This document shows positions 25,901 to 34,553 of a stretch of 64,000 nucleotides of DNA, in pieces. The notes beneath the pieces were generated by a model, which made no database searches, was not told the DNA's origin, and saw only the letters and a program-made list of their open reading frames with translations. This DNA comes from Blastococcus sp. CPCC 205250 (GTDB lineage Bacteria > Actinomycetota > Actinomycetes > Mycobacteriales > Geodermatophilaceae): assembly GCF_019799925.1 (NCBI RefSeq), contig NZ_JABGCG010000008.1, forward strand, positions 232,584-296,583, written 5' to 3'. The translations under genes and the position numbers were made by a program. The number at the start of each line of letters is the position of its first letter. The stretch's first letter is position 1.

Positions 25901-26953
25901 ATGGTCGCCGTCGGCATGCTGCTCTCCGACGTCCCCTCCTCCGTCAGCCCCGCGCAGCAGTTCGACGACGTGCGGCGGATCGTCGAGGCCGCCCAGCGCA
26001 ACGGCATGACCTACATCGCGATCGGGCAGCACTTCCTCTACGGGGAGCTGCGTTGGCTGCAGCCGGTGCCGCTGCTCGCCCGGCTCGCCGCCGAGTGCGA
26101 CAGGGACACCCGGCTGGCCACCCAGATCATGATCGCGCCGCTGTACCACCCGGTGATGCTGGCCGAGGAGCTCGCGACCCTCGACGTCGTCACCGAGGGG
26201 CGGCTGGTCTTCGGCGCCGGGATCGGCTACCGCCCCGAGGAGTTCGACTACCTGGGCGTGCCGTTCAAGGAGCGCGCCGCACGCACCGACGAGATCCTCG
26301 AGCTGCTGGTGAAGCTGTGGACCCAGGACGAGGTCACCCACTCCGGCCGCTTCTGGCAGCTCGACGGCGTCCGCCCGCACCTCAAGCCGGTCCAGTCACC
26401 GCACCCGCCGATCTGGGTGGGGGCGCAGAGCGTCGCCGGCGCGCGGCGGGCCGGCCGCCTGGGCGACGCCTTCCCGGTGACGCCCGAGGCCACCTACGAC
26501 GAGATCGAGGAGCGCTTCGCCGCGGTCAAGGAGGGCTTCGCCGCCCGCGGCAAGCCCTTCGGCCCGCAGCCGGTCCGCCGCAACGTGCTGGTCGCGGACT
26601 CCCGGGACGAGGCGATCGTCGAGTACGCCCGCGTGGCCAAGGGCAAGTACCTCAGCTACGCCGAGAAGGGCATGGGCAAGGCCGGCAGCGCCGCGCAGCT
26701 CGACGCGGAGTTCGTGGACACGGTGACGCAGCACGCGGTGCTGGGGACCGACGCCGAGGTCATCGCCTCGCTCACCGAGCTGTGCACCCGCTTCCCGGTC
26801 GACCCGCTGCTGCTGCGCCCGCAGTGGCCGTCCATGAGCGCCGACGAGACCATCGCCGCCATCGAGCGGCTGGGCCGCGAGGTCGTCCCGGCGATCCGGG
26901 CGCTGCCCACGCCCGAGCCGGAGATCCTGCCCGCACCGGCGGGCGTCGCCTGA
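25901..26953 (+). CDS. LLM-class flavin-dependent oxidoreductase (luciferase-like)
   Basis: A 350-residue TIM-barrel protein of the bacterial luciferase/F420-dependent family. Recognisable parts are YIAIGQHFLYGELRWLQPVP, LYHPVMLAEELATLDVVTEG, RLVFGAGIGYRPEEFDYLGV and PPIWVGAQSVAGARRAGRLG. Members use FMNH2 or coenzyme F420. Which cofactor is used here cannot be settled; the presence of NpdG (63181) shows the cell has F420. It follows the acyl-CoA dehydrogenase by 34 bases and precedes an SDR, suggesting that it hydroxylates, reduces or desaturates an intermediate of the same route. Confidence 0.92.
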   Translation: MVAVGMLLSDVPSSVSPAQQFDDVRRIVEAAQRNGMTYIAIGQHFLYGELRWLQPVPLLARLAAECDRDTRLATQIMIAPLYHPVMLAEELATLDVVTEGRLVFGAGIGYRPEEFDYLGVPFKERAARTDEILELLVKLWTQDEVTHSGRFWQLDGVRPHLKPVQSPHPPIWVGAQSVAGARRAGRLGDAFPVTPEATYDEIEERFAAVKEGFAARGKPFGPQPVRRNVLVADSRDEAIVEYARVAKGKYLSYAEKGMGKAGSAAQLDAEFVDTVTQHAVLGTDAEVIASLTELCTRFPVDPLLLRPQWPSMSADETIAAIERLGREVVPAIRALPTPEPEILPAPAGVA

Positions 26954-26996
26954 CCACCTCCGGCCCAGGCCGGGACGAGGCACACCAGGAGGAGAC

Positions 26997-27824
26997 ATGA
27001 GCCGTTTCGAGGGGAAGGTCGCGCTGGTCACCGGCGGTGCGCGCGGTCAGGGCCGCTCGCACGCCGTGCGGCTGGCCGCGGAGGGGGCCGACGTCGTCGT
27101 GATCGACGTCGCCCGGCAGTTCGACTCCGTGCAGTACGCGATGTCCACGCCCGAGGACCTCGCCGAGACCGAGAAGATGGTCCGCGAGCACGGCCGGGAG
27201 TTCCTCGGGATCGTCGCCGACGTCCGCGAGGACGGCGAGGTGGACGCCGCGGTGCAGCAGGCCGAGGAGCGCTTCGGCCACATCGACCTGGTGTGCGCCA
27301 ACGCCGGGATCCTGCCCTCGACCGGCCCGCACGCCCAGCGGCTGAGCGCGTGGCACGACACCATCGCCACCAACCTCTCCGGCGTCTTCTACACGCTGCG
27401 CGCGGTGACGCCGGGCATGGTGCAGCGGGGCCGGGGCGGGGCGATCGTCCTCACCGGGTCGACGTCGAGCTTCCGCGGCGTGGCCTACAAGCTCGACATG
27501 CTCAACCCCGGGCACATGGCCTACGGCGCGGCGAAGTCCGGGGTGCTGGCGCTGATGCGCAACTACGCCATGGCGCTGGGCCCGCACGGCATCCGGGTCA
27601 ACACGATCATCCCGGCCGGCGTGCAGACCCCGATGATCCAGAACGAGTTCTTCACCAAGGACCTGCAGGCCGACGCGCCTCCCGGCTGGATGGCCAACGT
27701 CATGGAGCGCGGTCCGGTGGAGCCCGGCGACATCTCCGACTCCGTCCTGTTCCTGCTGTCCGACGAGGCGAAGTACGTGACCGGCACGGCGCTGCCGGTG
27801 GACATGGGCACCCTGCTGATCTGA
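26997..27824 (+). CDS. Mycofactocin-coupled SDR-family oxidoreductase
   Basis: A 275-residue SDR with the subfamily loop TGGARGQGRSHA (12-23) and the inserted segment after strand two (IDVARQFDSVQYAMS) that buries a non-exchangeable NAD in mycofactocin-dependent members. The active site is Ser155, Tyr176 and Lys180. The ending GTALPVDMGTLLI is typical. Such enzymes oxidise alcohols (for example carveol) and hand electrons to mycofactocin. AGGAGG precedes ATG 26997. It is third in a rightward unit and is followed by the strong hairpin at 27855. The mycofactocin genes themselves are not in this window. Confidence 0.92.
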   Translation: MSRFEGKVALVTGGARGQGRSHAVRLAAEGADVVVIDVARQFDSVQYAMSTPEDLAETEKMVREHGREFLGIVADVREDGEVDAAVQQAEERFGHIDLVCANAGILPSTGPHAQRLSAWHDTIATNLSGVFYTLRAVTPGMVQRGRGGAIVLTGSTSSFRGVAYKLDMLNPGHMAYGAAKSGVLALMRNYAMALGPHGIRVNTIIPAGVQTPMIQNEFFTKDLQADAPPGWMANVMERGPVEPGDISDSVLFLLSDEAKYVTGTALPVDMGTLLI

Positions 27825-27854
27825 CGGTGCGCCGGTACGGCGCAGGCACCTCGC

Positions 27855-27894
27855 GGCTCCGGCCGCCGTCCCCCCGGGGGCGGTGGCCGGAGCC
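27855..27894 (+). terminator. Strong 19-bp hairpin after the SDR
   Basis: Arms 27855-27873 and 27876-27894 pair at 17 of 19 positions; the outer ten (GGCTCCGGCC with GGCCGGAGCC) are perfect. It lies 31 bases beyond the SDR stop and separates this unit from the alcohol dehydrogenase promoter. Confidence 0.75.
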
Positions 27895-27909
27895 GTCGTG
27901 CGTCCGGCG

Positions 27910-27962
27910 GACGACTCGCCGACAACGGTGCGAAACATGCGCACGGACTCTGGCGAGTCGTC
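27910..27962. promoter_or_regulatory. Nested inverted repeat upstream of NDMA-type alcohol dehydrogenase
   Basis: GACGACTCGCC (27910-27920) pairs perfectly with GGCGAGTCGTC (27952-27962). Inside the 31-base loop a second repeat, GTGCG-N7-CGCAC (27928-27944), is nearly centred. It could be a two-tier operator or an RNA hairpin in the leader of the gene starting at 28076. Confidence 0.5.
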
Positions 27963-28075
27963 GTCCGGTGTGCCTACGGTCACACCCACGCCGGGTGGGC
28001 CAGAGCGCCGCCGGCGCACTCCACCAGCCGCAGCCGGGCGCGCCGCGTCCGGCGCCACGATGCGAGGGAGCGTCC

Positions 28076-29197
28076 GTGAAGACCGTCGGAGCACTGTTGT
28101 GGGAGCCCGGGACCCGATCCGGGTGGAGCGTCGAGGAGATCGAGGTCGACCCGCCGGAGCGGCGGGAGGTGACCGTCAAGCTGACGTCGTCGGGCATCTG
28201 CCACAGCGACGACCACCTGGACACCGGAGACATCCCGCTGCCCTGGGCGCCGATCCTGGGCGGCCACGAGGGCGCCGGCGTCGTGACCGAGGTCGGTCCG
28301 GAGGTCACCGACCTGCAGGAGGGCGACCACGTCGTCATGTCCTTCCTGCCCTCCTGCGGCAAGTGCTCGATGTGCGTCTCCGGCCGCGCCAACATGTGCG
28401 TCCTCGGCGCCGGGGTGCTCGCCGGGTTCGCCCCGGACGGCACGCACCGCGTCCACGCCCGCGGCAAGGGCGTCGGCGCCATGAGCTACCTGGGCACGTT
28501 CGCGCCGTACGCGACGGTCCCGGTCGACGCGGTCGTGAAGATCGACCCGGAGATCCCGCTCATGCCGGCCTCGCTCATCGGGTGCGGCGTGCCCACCGGC
28601 TGGGGGTCGTCGGTCTACGCCGCCGACATGCAGCTCGGGGACACCGTCGTCATCTTCGGCACCGGCGGCGTCGGCATGAACGCCGTGCAGGGCGCCGTGC
28701 ACCGCGGCGCGCGGAACATCGTGACCGTCGACCCGGTGCCGTTCAAGCAGGAGAAGGCCAAGGAGTTCGGCGCCACCCACCCGGTCGGCTCGTTCGCCGA
28801 GGCCGCCGCGCTCATCGAGCAGATGACCGACGGCCAGGGCGCCGACCGGGTGATCATCACGGTGGACGTCGCCCGCGGCGAGATCGTCGAGCAGGCCAAC
28901 CAGCTGACCCGGCGCGGCGGGGTCATCGTGCTCACCGCGGCGGCGCCGGTGATGCAGCGCGAGGTCGAGTTCGACCTCTTCAGCTTCGCGATGTCCGGCA
29001 AGCGGCTCCAAGGCTCCCTCTACGGGACGACCAACTCCCGCAACGACATCCCGCTGATCGCCTCCATGTACAAGAACGGGCAGTTCAAGCTGGACGAGCT
29101 GATCACGAAGACGTACGCGCTGGAGGACATCAACGAGGCCTTCGCCGACCTGCGCGAGGGGAAGAACATCCGCGGCGTCATCGTCTACGACGACTGA
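28076..29197 (+). CDS. NDMA-dependent (mycofactocin-associated) alcohol dehydrogenase
   Basis: From GTG 28076 (GAGGGAG upstream) this is a 373-residue zinc alcohol dehydrogenase. Catalytic zinc ligands lie in ICHSDDH (Cys42) and GGHEGAG (His64, Glu65); the structural zinc cluster is Cys94, 97, 100 and 108. The Rossmann loop is FGTGGVGMNAVQGAVHRGA. The sequence matches nicotinoprotein alcohol dehydrogenases that hold NADH tightly, need an artificial acceptor such as NDMA in vitro and use mycofactocin in vivo. The next genes are a SnoaL-like protein and an aldehyde dehydrogenase, giving an alcohol-to-acid route. Confidence 0.94.
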   Translation: MKTVGALLWEPGTRSGWSVEEIEVDPPERREVTVKLTSSGICHSDDHLDTGDIPLPWAPILGGHEGAGVVTEVGPEVTDLQEGDHVVMSFLPSCGKCSMCVSGRANMCVLGAGVLAGFAPDGTHRVHARGKGVGAMSYLGTFAPYATVPVDAVVKIDPEIPLMPASLIGCGVPTGWGSSVYAADMQLGDTVVIFGTGGVGMNAVQGAVHRGARNIVTVDPVPFKQEKAKEFGATHPVGSFAEAAALIEQMTDGQGADRVIITVDVARGEIVEQANQLTRRGGVIVLTAAAPVMQREVEFDLFSFAMSGKRLQGSLYGTTNSRNDIPLIASMYKNGQFKLDELITKTYALEDINEAFADLREGKNIRGVIVYDD

Positions 29198-29205
29198 GGC
29201 CGGTC

Positions 29206-29664
29206 GTGACCACCACGCAGGCCGCCGGGGCGCAGGACACCCGCACCGCCGACGTCCTGGACATCCAGCGAGCCACCCACGTCTACGCCCGCGGGCTCGA
29301 CCGCTTCGACCCCGCCCAGGCGCTGTCGGCGTTCACCGATGACGCGGTGTGGGACGCGACCCCCGTCGGCCTCGAGCGCCTGGAGGGGCACGCGGCGATC
29401 CGCGCGTTCTTCGAGCGCGACGCCGCAGCGATCGCCGACCAGTTCCACGTCATCACCAACCACGTCGTGGACCTCGACGAGGACGGGGTGACCGCCCGCG
29501 GGACGAACTACGTCTTCTCCGAGGGGCACACCGTGAGCGGTGCCGCCTTCCGGGCCATCGCCCTCAACGAGGACGTCTACCGGCGGACCCCGGACGGGTG
29601 GCGCATCGCCTCCCGTCGCATCTCCGCCCTCACCCCACCGCAGATGGACGGGTTCGATGCCTGA
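29206..29664 (+). CDS. SnoaL-like / NTF2-fold protein
   Basis: GTG 29206, eight bases after the dehydrogenase stop, gives 152 residues. The NTF2-like cone is seen in DVLDIQRATHVYARGLDRFD, LSAFTDDAVWDATPVGLERL, GHAAIRAFFERDA and DVYRRTPDGWRIASRRISAL. The family includes cyclases, isomerases and dehydratases as well as non-catalytic binding proteins. It has no defined catalytic residues I can name. Being sandwiched between alcohol and aldehyde dehydrogenases suggests it handles the same substrate. It is distantly like the proteins at 47405 and 56021. Confidence 0.85.
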   Translation: MTTTQAAGAQDTRTADVLDIQRATHVYARGLDRFDPAQALSAFTDDAVWDATPVGLERLEGHAAIRAFFERDAAAIADQFHVITNHVVDLDEDGVTARGTNYVFSEGHTVSGAAFRAIALNEDVYRRTPDGWRIASRRISALTPPQMDGFDA

Positions 29665-29691
29665 CCCCGCCGTTCCCCAGGGAGGACTCGC

Positions 29692-31158
29692 ATGACCGCA
29701 GTGCAGGAGCGCGCCGGCAGCGGCGTGCGTTCGTTCGACAGGCTCTTCATCGGCGGCCGGTGGGTCGAGCCCGCGACCGACGAGCGCATCGAGGTGGTCT
29801 CGCCGATCACCGAGGAGGTGGTGGCCACCGTCCCGGCGGCGAGCCCGGCCGACATGGACGCCGCCGTGGCCGCCGCCCGCCGGGCCTTCGACGAGGGCCC
29901 CTGGCCGCGCATGACACCGGCCGAACGCGCGGCGGCGCTGCGCCGGGTGGCCGAGGAGGTGGGCCGGCGCATCCCCGAGATGGAGGCCTCCTTCACCGCC
30001 GAGATCGGGGCGCCCGGCGTCATCAGCACGGCGTTCCACGCCAACGCGACGGCGATCTGGGACGACGCCGCGACGCTCGCCGGCACCATCGCGCTGGAGG
30101 AGCAGCGGTCGCTGCCCGGCGGCGGCACCGCGACGCTGGTGCGGGAACCGGTCGGGGTCGCGGCGGTGATCATCCCGTGGAACGGGCCGGTCGCCACGGC
30201 GTCGCTGAAGATCGCCCCGGCCCTGGCGGCGGGCTGCACCGTCGTCCTGAAGCCCGCGCCCGAGGGCCCGGTGTCGGTGCTGGTCCTGGCCGAGGCGCTG
30301 GAGGCCGCGGGCCTGCCCGAGGGGGTCGTGAGCGTGCTGCCCGGCGGGCGGGAGGTCGGGGAGCACCTGGTCCGCCACCCCGACGTCGACAAGGTGTCGT
30401 TCACCGGGTCGACCGCCGCGGGCCGGCGGGTCATGCAGCTGTGCGGCGAGCGCATCGCCCGCGTGACCCTCGAGCTGGGGGGCAAGTCGGCGGCGATCGT
30501 GCTGCCCGACGCCGACGTGGCGGCCGTGGCCCAGACGGTGACCTTCGCCGGCATCGGCAACTCCGGGCAGGTCTGCGCCGCGCTGACCCGCCTGGTGGTC
30601 CCGCGGGACCGGCAGGAGGAGGTCGTCGCGGCGGTGAAGGGCGTCATGAAGGCGATCCCGGTCGGCGACCCGCGCGAGGAGGGCGTGATGATCGGCCCGC
30701 TGGCCGCCGAGCGGCAGCGCGAGCGGGTCGAGGGCTACATCCGCACCGGGGTCGAGGAGGGGGCGCGGTTGGTCACCGGCGGCGGCCGGCCCGAGGGGCT
30801 GGACCGCGGCTGGTACGTGCAGCCGACGCTCTTCGCCGACGTCGACAATTCCATGCGGATCGCCCAGGAGGAGATCTTCGGGCCGGTGCTCGTCGTGATC
30901 CCCTACGACACCGTCGACGACGCCGTCCGGATCGCCAACGACAGCCAGTACGGGCTGTCGGGCGCGGTGTTCACCGCGGACCCGGCGCTGGGGGAGTCGG
31001 TGGCCCGCCGCGTGCGCACCGGGCAGATCTACGTCAACGACTGGGGCATGTGCGTCACCCAGCCCTTCGGCGGCTTCAAGCAGTCCGGGCTCGGGCGGGA
31101 GGGTGGCCCCGAGGGCATCGGGGCCTTCCTGGAGACCAAGCTCATCCAGGGCATCTGA
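29692..31158 (+). CDS. Aldehyde dehydrogenase family protein
   Basis: A 488-residue NAD(P)-dependent aldehyde dehydrogenase. Glu261 (VTLELGGKSAAIV) is the general base and Cys295 (GNSGQVCAALTR) the nucleophile; IIPWNGPVATASLKIAPALA and VSFTGSTAAGRRVM are the usual cofactor loops. GGAGGACTCGC precedes ATG 29692. As last gene after the nicotinoprotein alcohol dehydrogenase it most likely turns the resulting aldehyde into an acid for CoA activation. A hairpin follows at 31189. Confidence 0.94.
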   Translation: MTAVQERAGSGVRSFDRLFIGGRWVEPATDERIEVVSPITEEVVATVPAASPADMDAAVAAARRAFDEGPWPRMTPAERAAALRRVAEEVGRRIPEMEASFTAEIGAPGVISTAFHANATAIWDDAATLAGTIALEEQRSLPGGGTATLVREPVGVAAVIIPWNGPVATASLKIAPALAAGCTVVLKPAPEGPVSVLVLAEALEAAGLPEGVVSVLPGGREVGEHLVRHPDVDKVSFTGSTAAGRRVMQLCGERIARVTLELGGKSAAIVLPDADVAAVAQTVTFAGIGNSGQVCAALTRLVVPRDRQEEVVAAVKGVMKAIPVGDPREEGVMIGPLAAERQRERVEGYIRTGVEEGARLVTGGGRPEGLDRGWYVQPTLFADVDNSMRIAQEEIFGPVLVVIPYDTVDDAVRIANDSQYGLSGAVFTADPALGESVARRVRTGQIYVNDWGMCVTQPFGGFKQSGLGREGGPEGIGAFLETKLIQGI

Positions 31159-31188
31159 GTCCCGACGACGTCCCCGACGACGGCCCTG

Positions 31189-31229
31189 ACGACGGCCCCG
31201 GCCCGCTGCTGGCGGACCGGGGCCGTCGT
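31189..31229 (+). terminator. 13-bp hairpin after aldehyde dehydrogenase
   Basis: ACGACGGCCCCGG (31189-31201) pairs perfectly with CCGGGGCCGTCGT (31217-31229) around a 15-base loop. It begins 30 bases beyond the stop and precedes the next promoter region. Confidence 0.65.
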
Positions 31230-31372
31230 GCGCCCGGGCCCGGCCGGGACCGTCCGTGCACGGAGGGCGGTCCAGGGCTCGGGGTGGCCGGCGCCCTGTG
31301 CACGGACCCCGGTGGGCGGGACCGCGGCTCGTGGGACCCGGCAGTCACGGCTGCGCAACGACCCTTGCCTCG

Positions 31373-31388
31373 AACTGTGAGCACAGTT
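31373..31388. promoter_or_regulatory. Perfect 16-bp palindrome upstream of ABC importer
   Basis: AACTGTG-AG-CACAGTT is an inverted repeat with 7-base arms, 46 bases before the binding-protein start. It sits in an AT-richer promoter stretch and is a probable operator for the 31435-36056 importer operon. Confidence 0.55.
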
Positions 31389-31400
31389 ACAGTCGCTCAA

Positions 31401-31415
31401 CCCTGCACATGATTA
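31401..31415. promoter_or_regulatory. CCCT-N3-CATGATTA motif upstream of ABC importer
   Basis: CCCTGCACATGATTA agrees with the 36081 site at 12 of 15 positions (CCCT, then CATGATTA). It lies 20 bases before the importer start, so a bound protein would block transcription or initiation. Confidence 0.35.
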
Positions 31416-31434
31416 CAAGCCTTCAGGAGCGACC

Positions 31435-32646
31435 ATGACCAGCGGTGTCCGGATCGGCCGACGCCAGGCCCTCAGTGGAGCCGGCGCTCTCCTGCTCGCG
31501 ATGGGGCTGGCGGCCTGCAGCTCGCCGTCCAGCGGTGGATCCAGCGGCGGCGGCGGCGGCGGAGGAGGTGGTGGGGGCGGTGGCGGACTGCCGGACACCA
31601 TCAAGATCATGAACATCCGCGCCCTGACCGGTCCGGTCTCCTTCGCCGGTCTCGCCGCCCAGCAGGGCATCGATCTGGCGCTGGCCGAGATCGAGGAGGA
31701 CGGCCTCCTGGGCGACAGCACCGTCGAGGTCGACACCCGGGACAGCGCGGCCAGCGCGCAGGAGGCGGCGAGCTTCGCCAGCCAGGCCGCCGCCGACCCC
31801 ACCTACACCGCGATCATCGGTCCCGAGGCCAGCGCCCAGGCCACCGCGGTCTCGCCGATCGCCGACGGCGCCGGCATCCCCGTCGTCTACGTGCAGGCCG
31901 GCAGCGAGGGCGTCCTGACCGGCGACTTCACCTTCCGGATGACCCCGCCGGCGCAGTCCTACTTCGACATCGTCGGCGACCACCTCGAGGAGCAGGGCGT
32001 CGAGACCGCGTCGGTGCTCATCAACACCGGCAACCCGACGCTCGTGCAGCTCGGCGAGGACACGATCCCCGCGATGGGCGAGGACCACGGCTTCGAGATC
32101 GTCAGCAGTTCCGGCGTCGAGACGACGGCGCAGGACTTCACCAACCAGGCGTCGCAGATCGCCGACGCGGCTCCCGACGTCGCCTTCCTCATGCTGCAGG
32201 GCCCGCAGTGCCCGGTGGCCATCACGCAGCTGCGCCAGGCCGGCTTCGAGGGCCAGATCGTCGGCATGAGCGCCATGGGCTCGGGCAACCTCTCCTCCGC
32301 GGGCCAGACGGCCGAGGGCGCCATCTGGCCGGCCAACTTCATCGCCGGTCAGGAGGCCGAGAGCTCGCAGGCCTTCGTCGAGGCGTTCGAGGCGGAGTAC
32401 GACGAGGCGCCCACCAACTACTCGGCCGAGGCCTACGACGCCATGTGGTTCCTCGCCCGGGCGATCGCCGAGGCCGACAGCGCCGACCGCGCCGCCGTCC
32501 AGCAGGCGATGGCCGACCTGGCCGGGGAGGGCTTCGACGGCGCCCAGGGCGCCGTCACCTTCGAGGGCAACGACGCCCGGGTCGACGGGATCCTCGTCCG
32601 CTGGGACGGCACCGCCGACGTCCCGTTCGACGCCGCCGGCAACTGA
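31435..32646 (+). CDS. ABC transporter substrate-binding lipoprotein (branched-chain amino acid type)
   Basis: A 403-residue type I periplasmic-binding-protein fold lipoprotein. The signal has RR (IGRRQAL), a hydrophobic core and the lipobox LAAC (Cys near residue 25), so it should be membrane-anchored outside the cell. A long glycine run links the anchor to the domain, which starts IKIMNIRALTGPVSFAG. DTRDSAASAQEAASFASQAA and IIGPEASAQATAVSPIAD are LivJ-type ligand loops. It is first of five importer genes. Ligands of this family include amino acids, urea and aromatic acids; the downstream CoA-ligase genes make an organic acid likely here. Confidence 0.93.
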   Translation: MTSGVRIGRRQALSGAGALLLAMGLAACSSPSSGGSSGGGGGGGGGGGGGGLPDTIKIMNIRALTGPVSFAGLAAQQGIDLALAEIEEDGLLGDSTVEVDTRDSAASAQEAASFASQAAADPTYTAIIGPEASAQATAVSPIADGAGIPVVYVQAGSEGVLTGDFTFRMTPPAQSYFDIVGDHLEEQGVETASVLINTGNPTLVQLGEDTIPAMGEDHGFEIVSSSGVETTAQDFTNQASQIADAAPDVAFLMLQGPQCPVAITQLRQAGFEGQIVGMSAMGSGNLSSAGQTAEGAIWPANFIAGQEAESSQAFVEAFEAEYDEAPTNYSAEAYDAMWFLARAIAEADSADRAAVQQAMADLAGEGFDGAQGAVTFEGNDARVDGILVRWDGTADVPFDAAGN

Positions 32647-32709
32647 CGACCCCGGGAGCCGGTGTCGGCGCACCTGCGCCGGCACCGGCCCCCACCTCTA
32701 GGAGCTGAC

Positions 32710-33600
32710 ATGGCGCAGGACGTCCTCAACGCCCTCACTCTGGGCTCGCTCTACCTGCTCTTCGCGCTCGGCATGAGCCTGGCCTGGGGCACCATCGGCA
32801 TCCTGAACTTCGCCCACGGGTCGATCTTCATGTTCGCCGCGTTCACGGCCCACCTCATCGTCCAGGAGGTGTCGCTGCCGATCCCGGTGATGATCCTGCT
32901 CGGCGTGCTGGTGGGCGCTGCCCTCTCGGTCCTGCTGCAGGTCCTCGCGTTCGAGCCGATCCAGCGGCGGGCCGTCGACCACCGCAAGGCCGAGCTGCAG
33001 ATCCTCGTCGGCGGCATCGGCATCGCGATCATCCCGCTGGCCATCGCCCAGCGGATCACCAAGAGCGTCCCCTTCGGCTACTCCGGCGGGAGCTTCTCCG
33101 TCACCACCTACGACCTGGGTTTCATCCGGGTGTCGAACATCCAGCTGCTCACCCTCGTGGCCGCGTTCGGCCTGGCCGGGCTGATCGGCTGGTGGCTGCG
33201 CGCCGCCCGCCCGGGCCTGGCGCTGCGGGCCATCGGCGTCGACTCCGAGGTCGCCACGATGATGGGCGTCGACCGCCGCCGACTGGCGCTGCTCACCATG
33301 GCGGTCGCGGGCGGCCTGGCCGGCCTGGCCGGCGTCCTGCTCACCTACTACCTCGGCTCCATCGCGCCCGAGACCGGGGACGCGTTCCTGCTCAAGGCCT
33401 TCGCCGCGATCATCCTCGGCGGCGTCGGGAGCATCGCCGGGGTCGTCGTCGGCGCGATGGTCCTGGCCGGCATCGAGACCTTCGTCCTCGTGACCACCGA
33501 CGGCTCGTGGACGCCGGCCATCGCCTTCGGGCTCATCTTCCTCATGCTGCTCGTCCGACCCAACGGGCTCTTCGGCCGTCAGGAGGTCCGCCGCACGTGA
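32710..33600 (+). CDS. ABC transporter permease, LivH-like
   Basis: A 296-residue membrane protein with about eight hydrophobic helices. LGMSLAWGTIGILNFAHGSI is the LivH hallmark (LNFAHG), and ALRAIGVDSEVATMMGVDRR is the cytoplasmic coupling loop that contacts the ATPases. The end FGLIFLMLLVRPNGLFGRQE is standard. The ribosome-binding site AGGAGC precedes ATG 32710. It pairs with the LivM-like permease, whose GTG overlaps this stop by four bases. Confidence 0.94.
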   Translation: MAQDVLNALTLGSLYLLFALGMSLAWGTIGILNFAHGSIFMFAAFTAHLIVQEVSLPIPVMILLGVLVGAALSVLLQVLAFEPIQRRAVDHRKAELQILVGGIGIAIIPLAIAQRITKSVPFGYSGGSFSVTTYDLGFIRVSNIQLLTLVAAFGLAGLIGWWLRAARPGLALRAIGVDSEVATMMGVDRRRLALLTMAVAGGLAGLAGVLLTYYLGSIAPETGDAFLLKAFAAIILGGVGSIAGVVVGAMVLAGIETFVLVTTDGSWTPAIAFGLIFLMLLVRPNGLFGRQEVRRT

Positions 33601-34553
33601 ACACCTGGTGGCTGTCCAACCAGATCCTCATCCAGTCGACGTTCATCAGCCTGCTGCTGGCGCTGTCGATCCAGGTCCCCCTGCGGGCCGGGGTCTTCTC
33701 CTTCGCCGGCATCGGCAGCTACGCGATCGGCGCGTACACCGCGGCGATCCTCACCATCCGGTACCAGGTGCCCGGCATCGTCGCCATCGGCGCGGGTGTG
33801 CTGCTGGCCGCCGCGATCGGCTACCTGCTGGCCCTGCTGGTCGCCCGCCTCTCGGGCCTCTACCTCGGCATGGCCACGATCTCCTTCGCCCTGTTCCTCG
33901 GCGTGCTCGCCACCAACGGCGGTGACCTGACCGGCGGTGCGACCGGCCTGTTCGGCGCGATCAGCACGGTGACCACCGAGCACGTCATCGCCGCGACGGT
34001 CGTGGTCGTCGTCCTGCTCGCCGCGAGCGAGCGCGGCGCCTTCGGCCGCAAGGTCGACGCCGTGCGCGAGGACCCCCAGCTCGCCGTCTCCCTGGGGGTC
34101 GACGTCATCCGGGTGCGGCGGGTCGTCTTCGTCGTCAGCGGCGCGCTCGGTGCCTGCGCCGGCGGGATGAACAGCCTGCTGCGGACGACGGTGTCGCCGG
34201 AGACCATCGGATTCCACCTGGTCGTGACGGCCCTGACGATGATCATCGTCGGCGGGGCGCTGTCCTGGGCCGGGGCGGCCATCGGCGCGGTGATCTTCAC
34301 CTGGCTGCCGACGGTCCTGCAGTCGGTGGGGGAGTGGCAGCTGCTGGTCTACGGGCTGCTCGTCGCCATCGCCGCGGTGTACGTGCCCAACGGCCTGCTG
34401 GGCCTCCTGCAGACCGGCTGGCGCCGGCTGCGGCGGCGCGGGCGGCGGATCCCGGCCGAGGGGGCCGCCGCGCCGACCGGCGTCGTCGTGCAGGAGGACC
34501 CGGAGTCCGAGCTCGCCGCCCTGGGCGGCCCGACCACGGAGGCCCGACCGTGA
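33597..34553 (+). CDS. ABC transporter permease, LivM-like
   Basis: A 318-residue membrane protein. Family segments are VFSFAGIGSYAIGAYTAAIL, RLSGLYLGMATISFALFLGV and the coupling loop FGRKVDAVREDPQLAVSLGV. The end is hydrophilic and glutamate-rich, longer than in simple LivM proteins. GTG 33597 overlaps the LivH stop as GTGA, and its own stop overlaps the next start the same way, so translation of the four downstream genes is coupled. Confidence 0.93.
   Translation: MNTWWLSNQILIQSTFISLLLALSIQVPLRAGVFSFAGIGSYAIGAYTAAILTIRYQVPGIVAIGAGVLLAAAIGYLLALLVARLSGLYLGMATISFALFLGVLATNGGDLTGGATGLFGAISTVTTEHVIAATVVVVVLLAASERGAFGRKVDAVREDPQLAVSLGVDVIRVRRVVFVVSGALGACAGGMNSLLRTTVSPETIGFHLVVTALTMIIVGGALSWAGAAIGAVIFTWLPTVLQSVGEWQLLVYGLLVAIAAVYVPNGLLGLLQTGWRRLRRRGRRIPAEGAAAPTGVVVQEDPESELAALGGPTTEARP

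Noticed and set aside
22630..26007. Leftward open frame of 1125 codons
   Set aside because: Only its last 254 codons are a real SDR; the upstream part is low-complexity Arg/Pro sequence antisense to or out of frame with known genes.
31540..31590. GGC/GGT/GGA repeat tract as a possible satellite or CRISPR-like repeat
   Set aside because: It lies in frame inside a lipoprotein and encodes its glycine linker; no spacers or repeat units exist.
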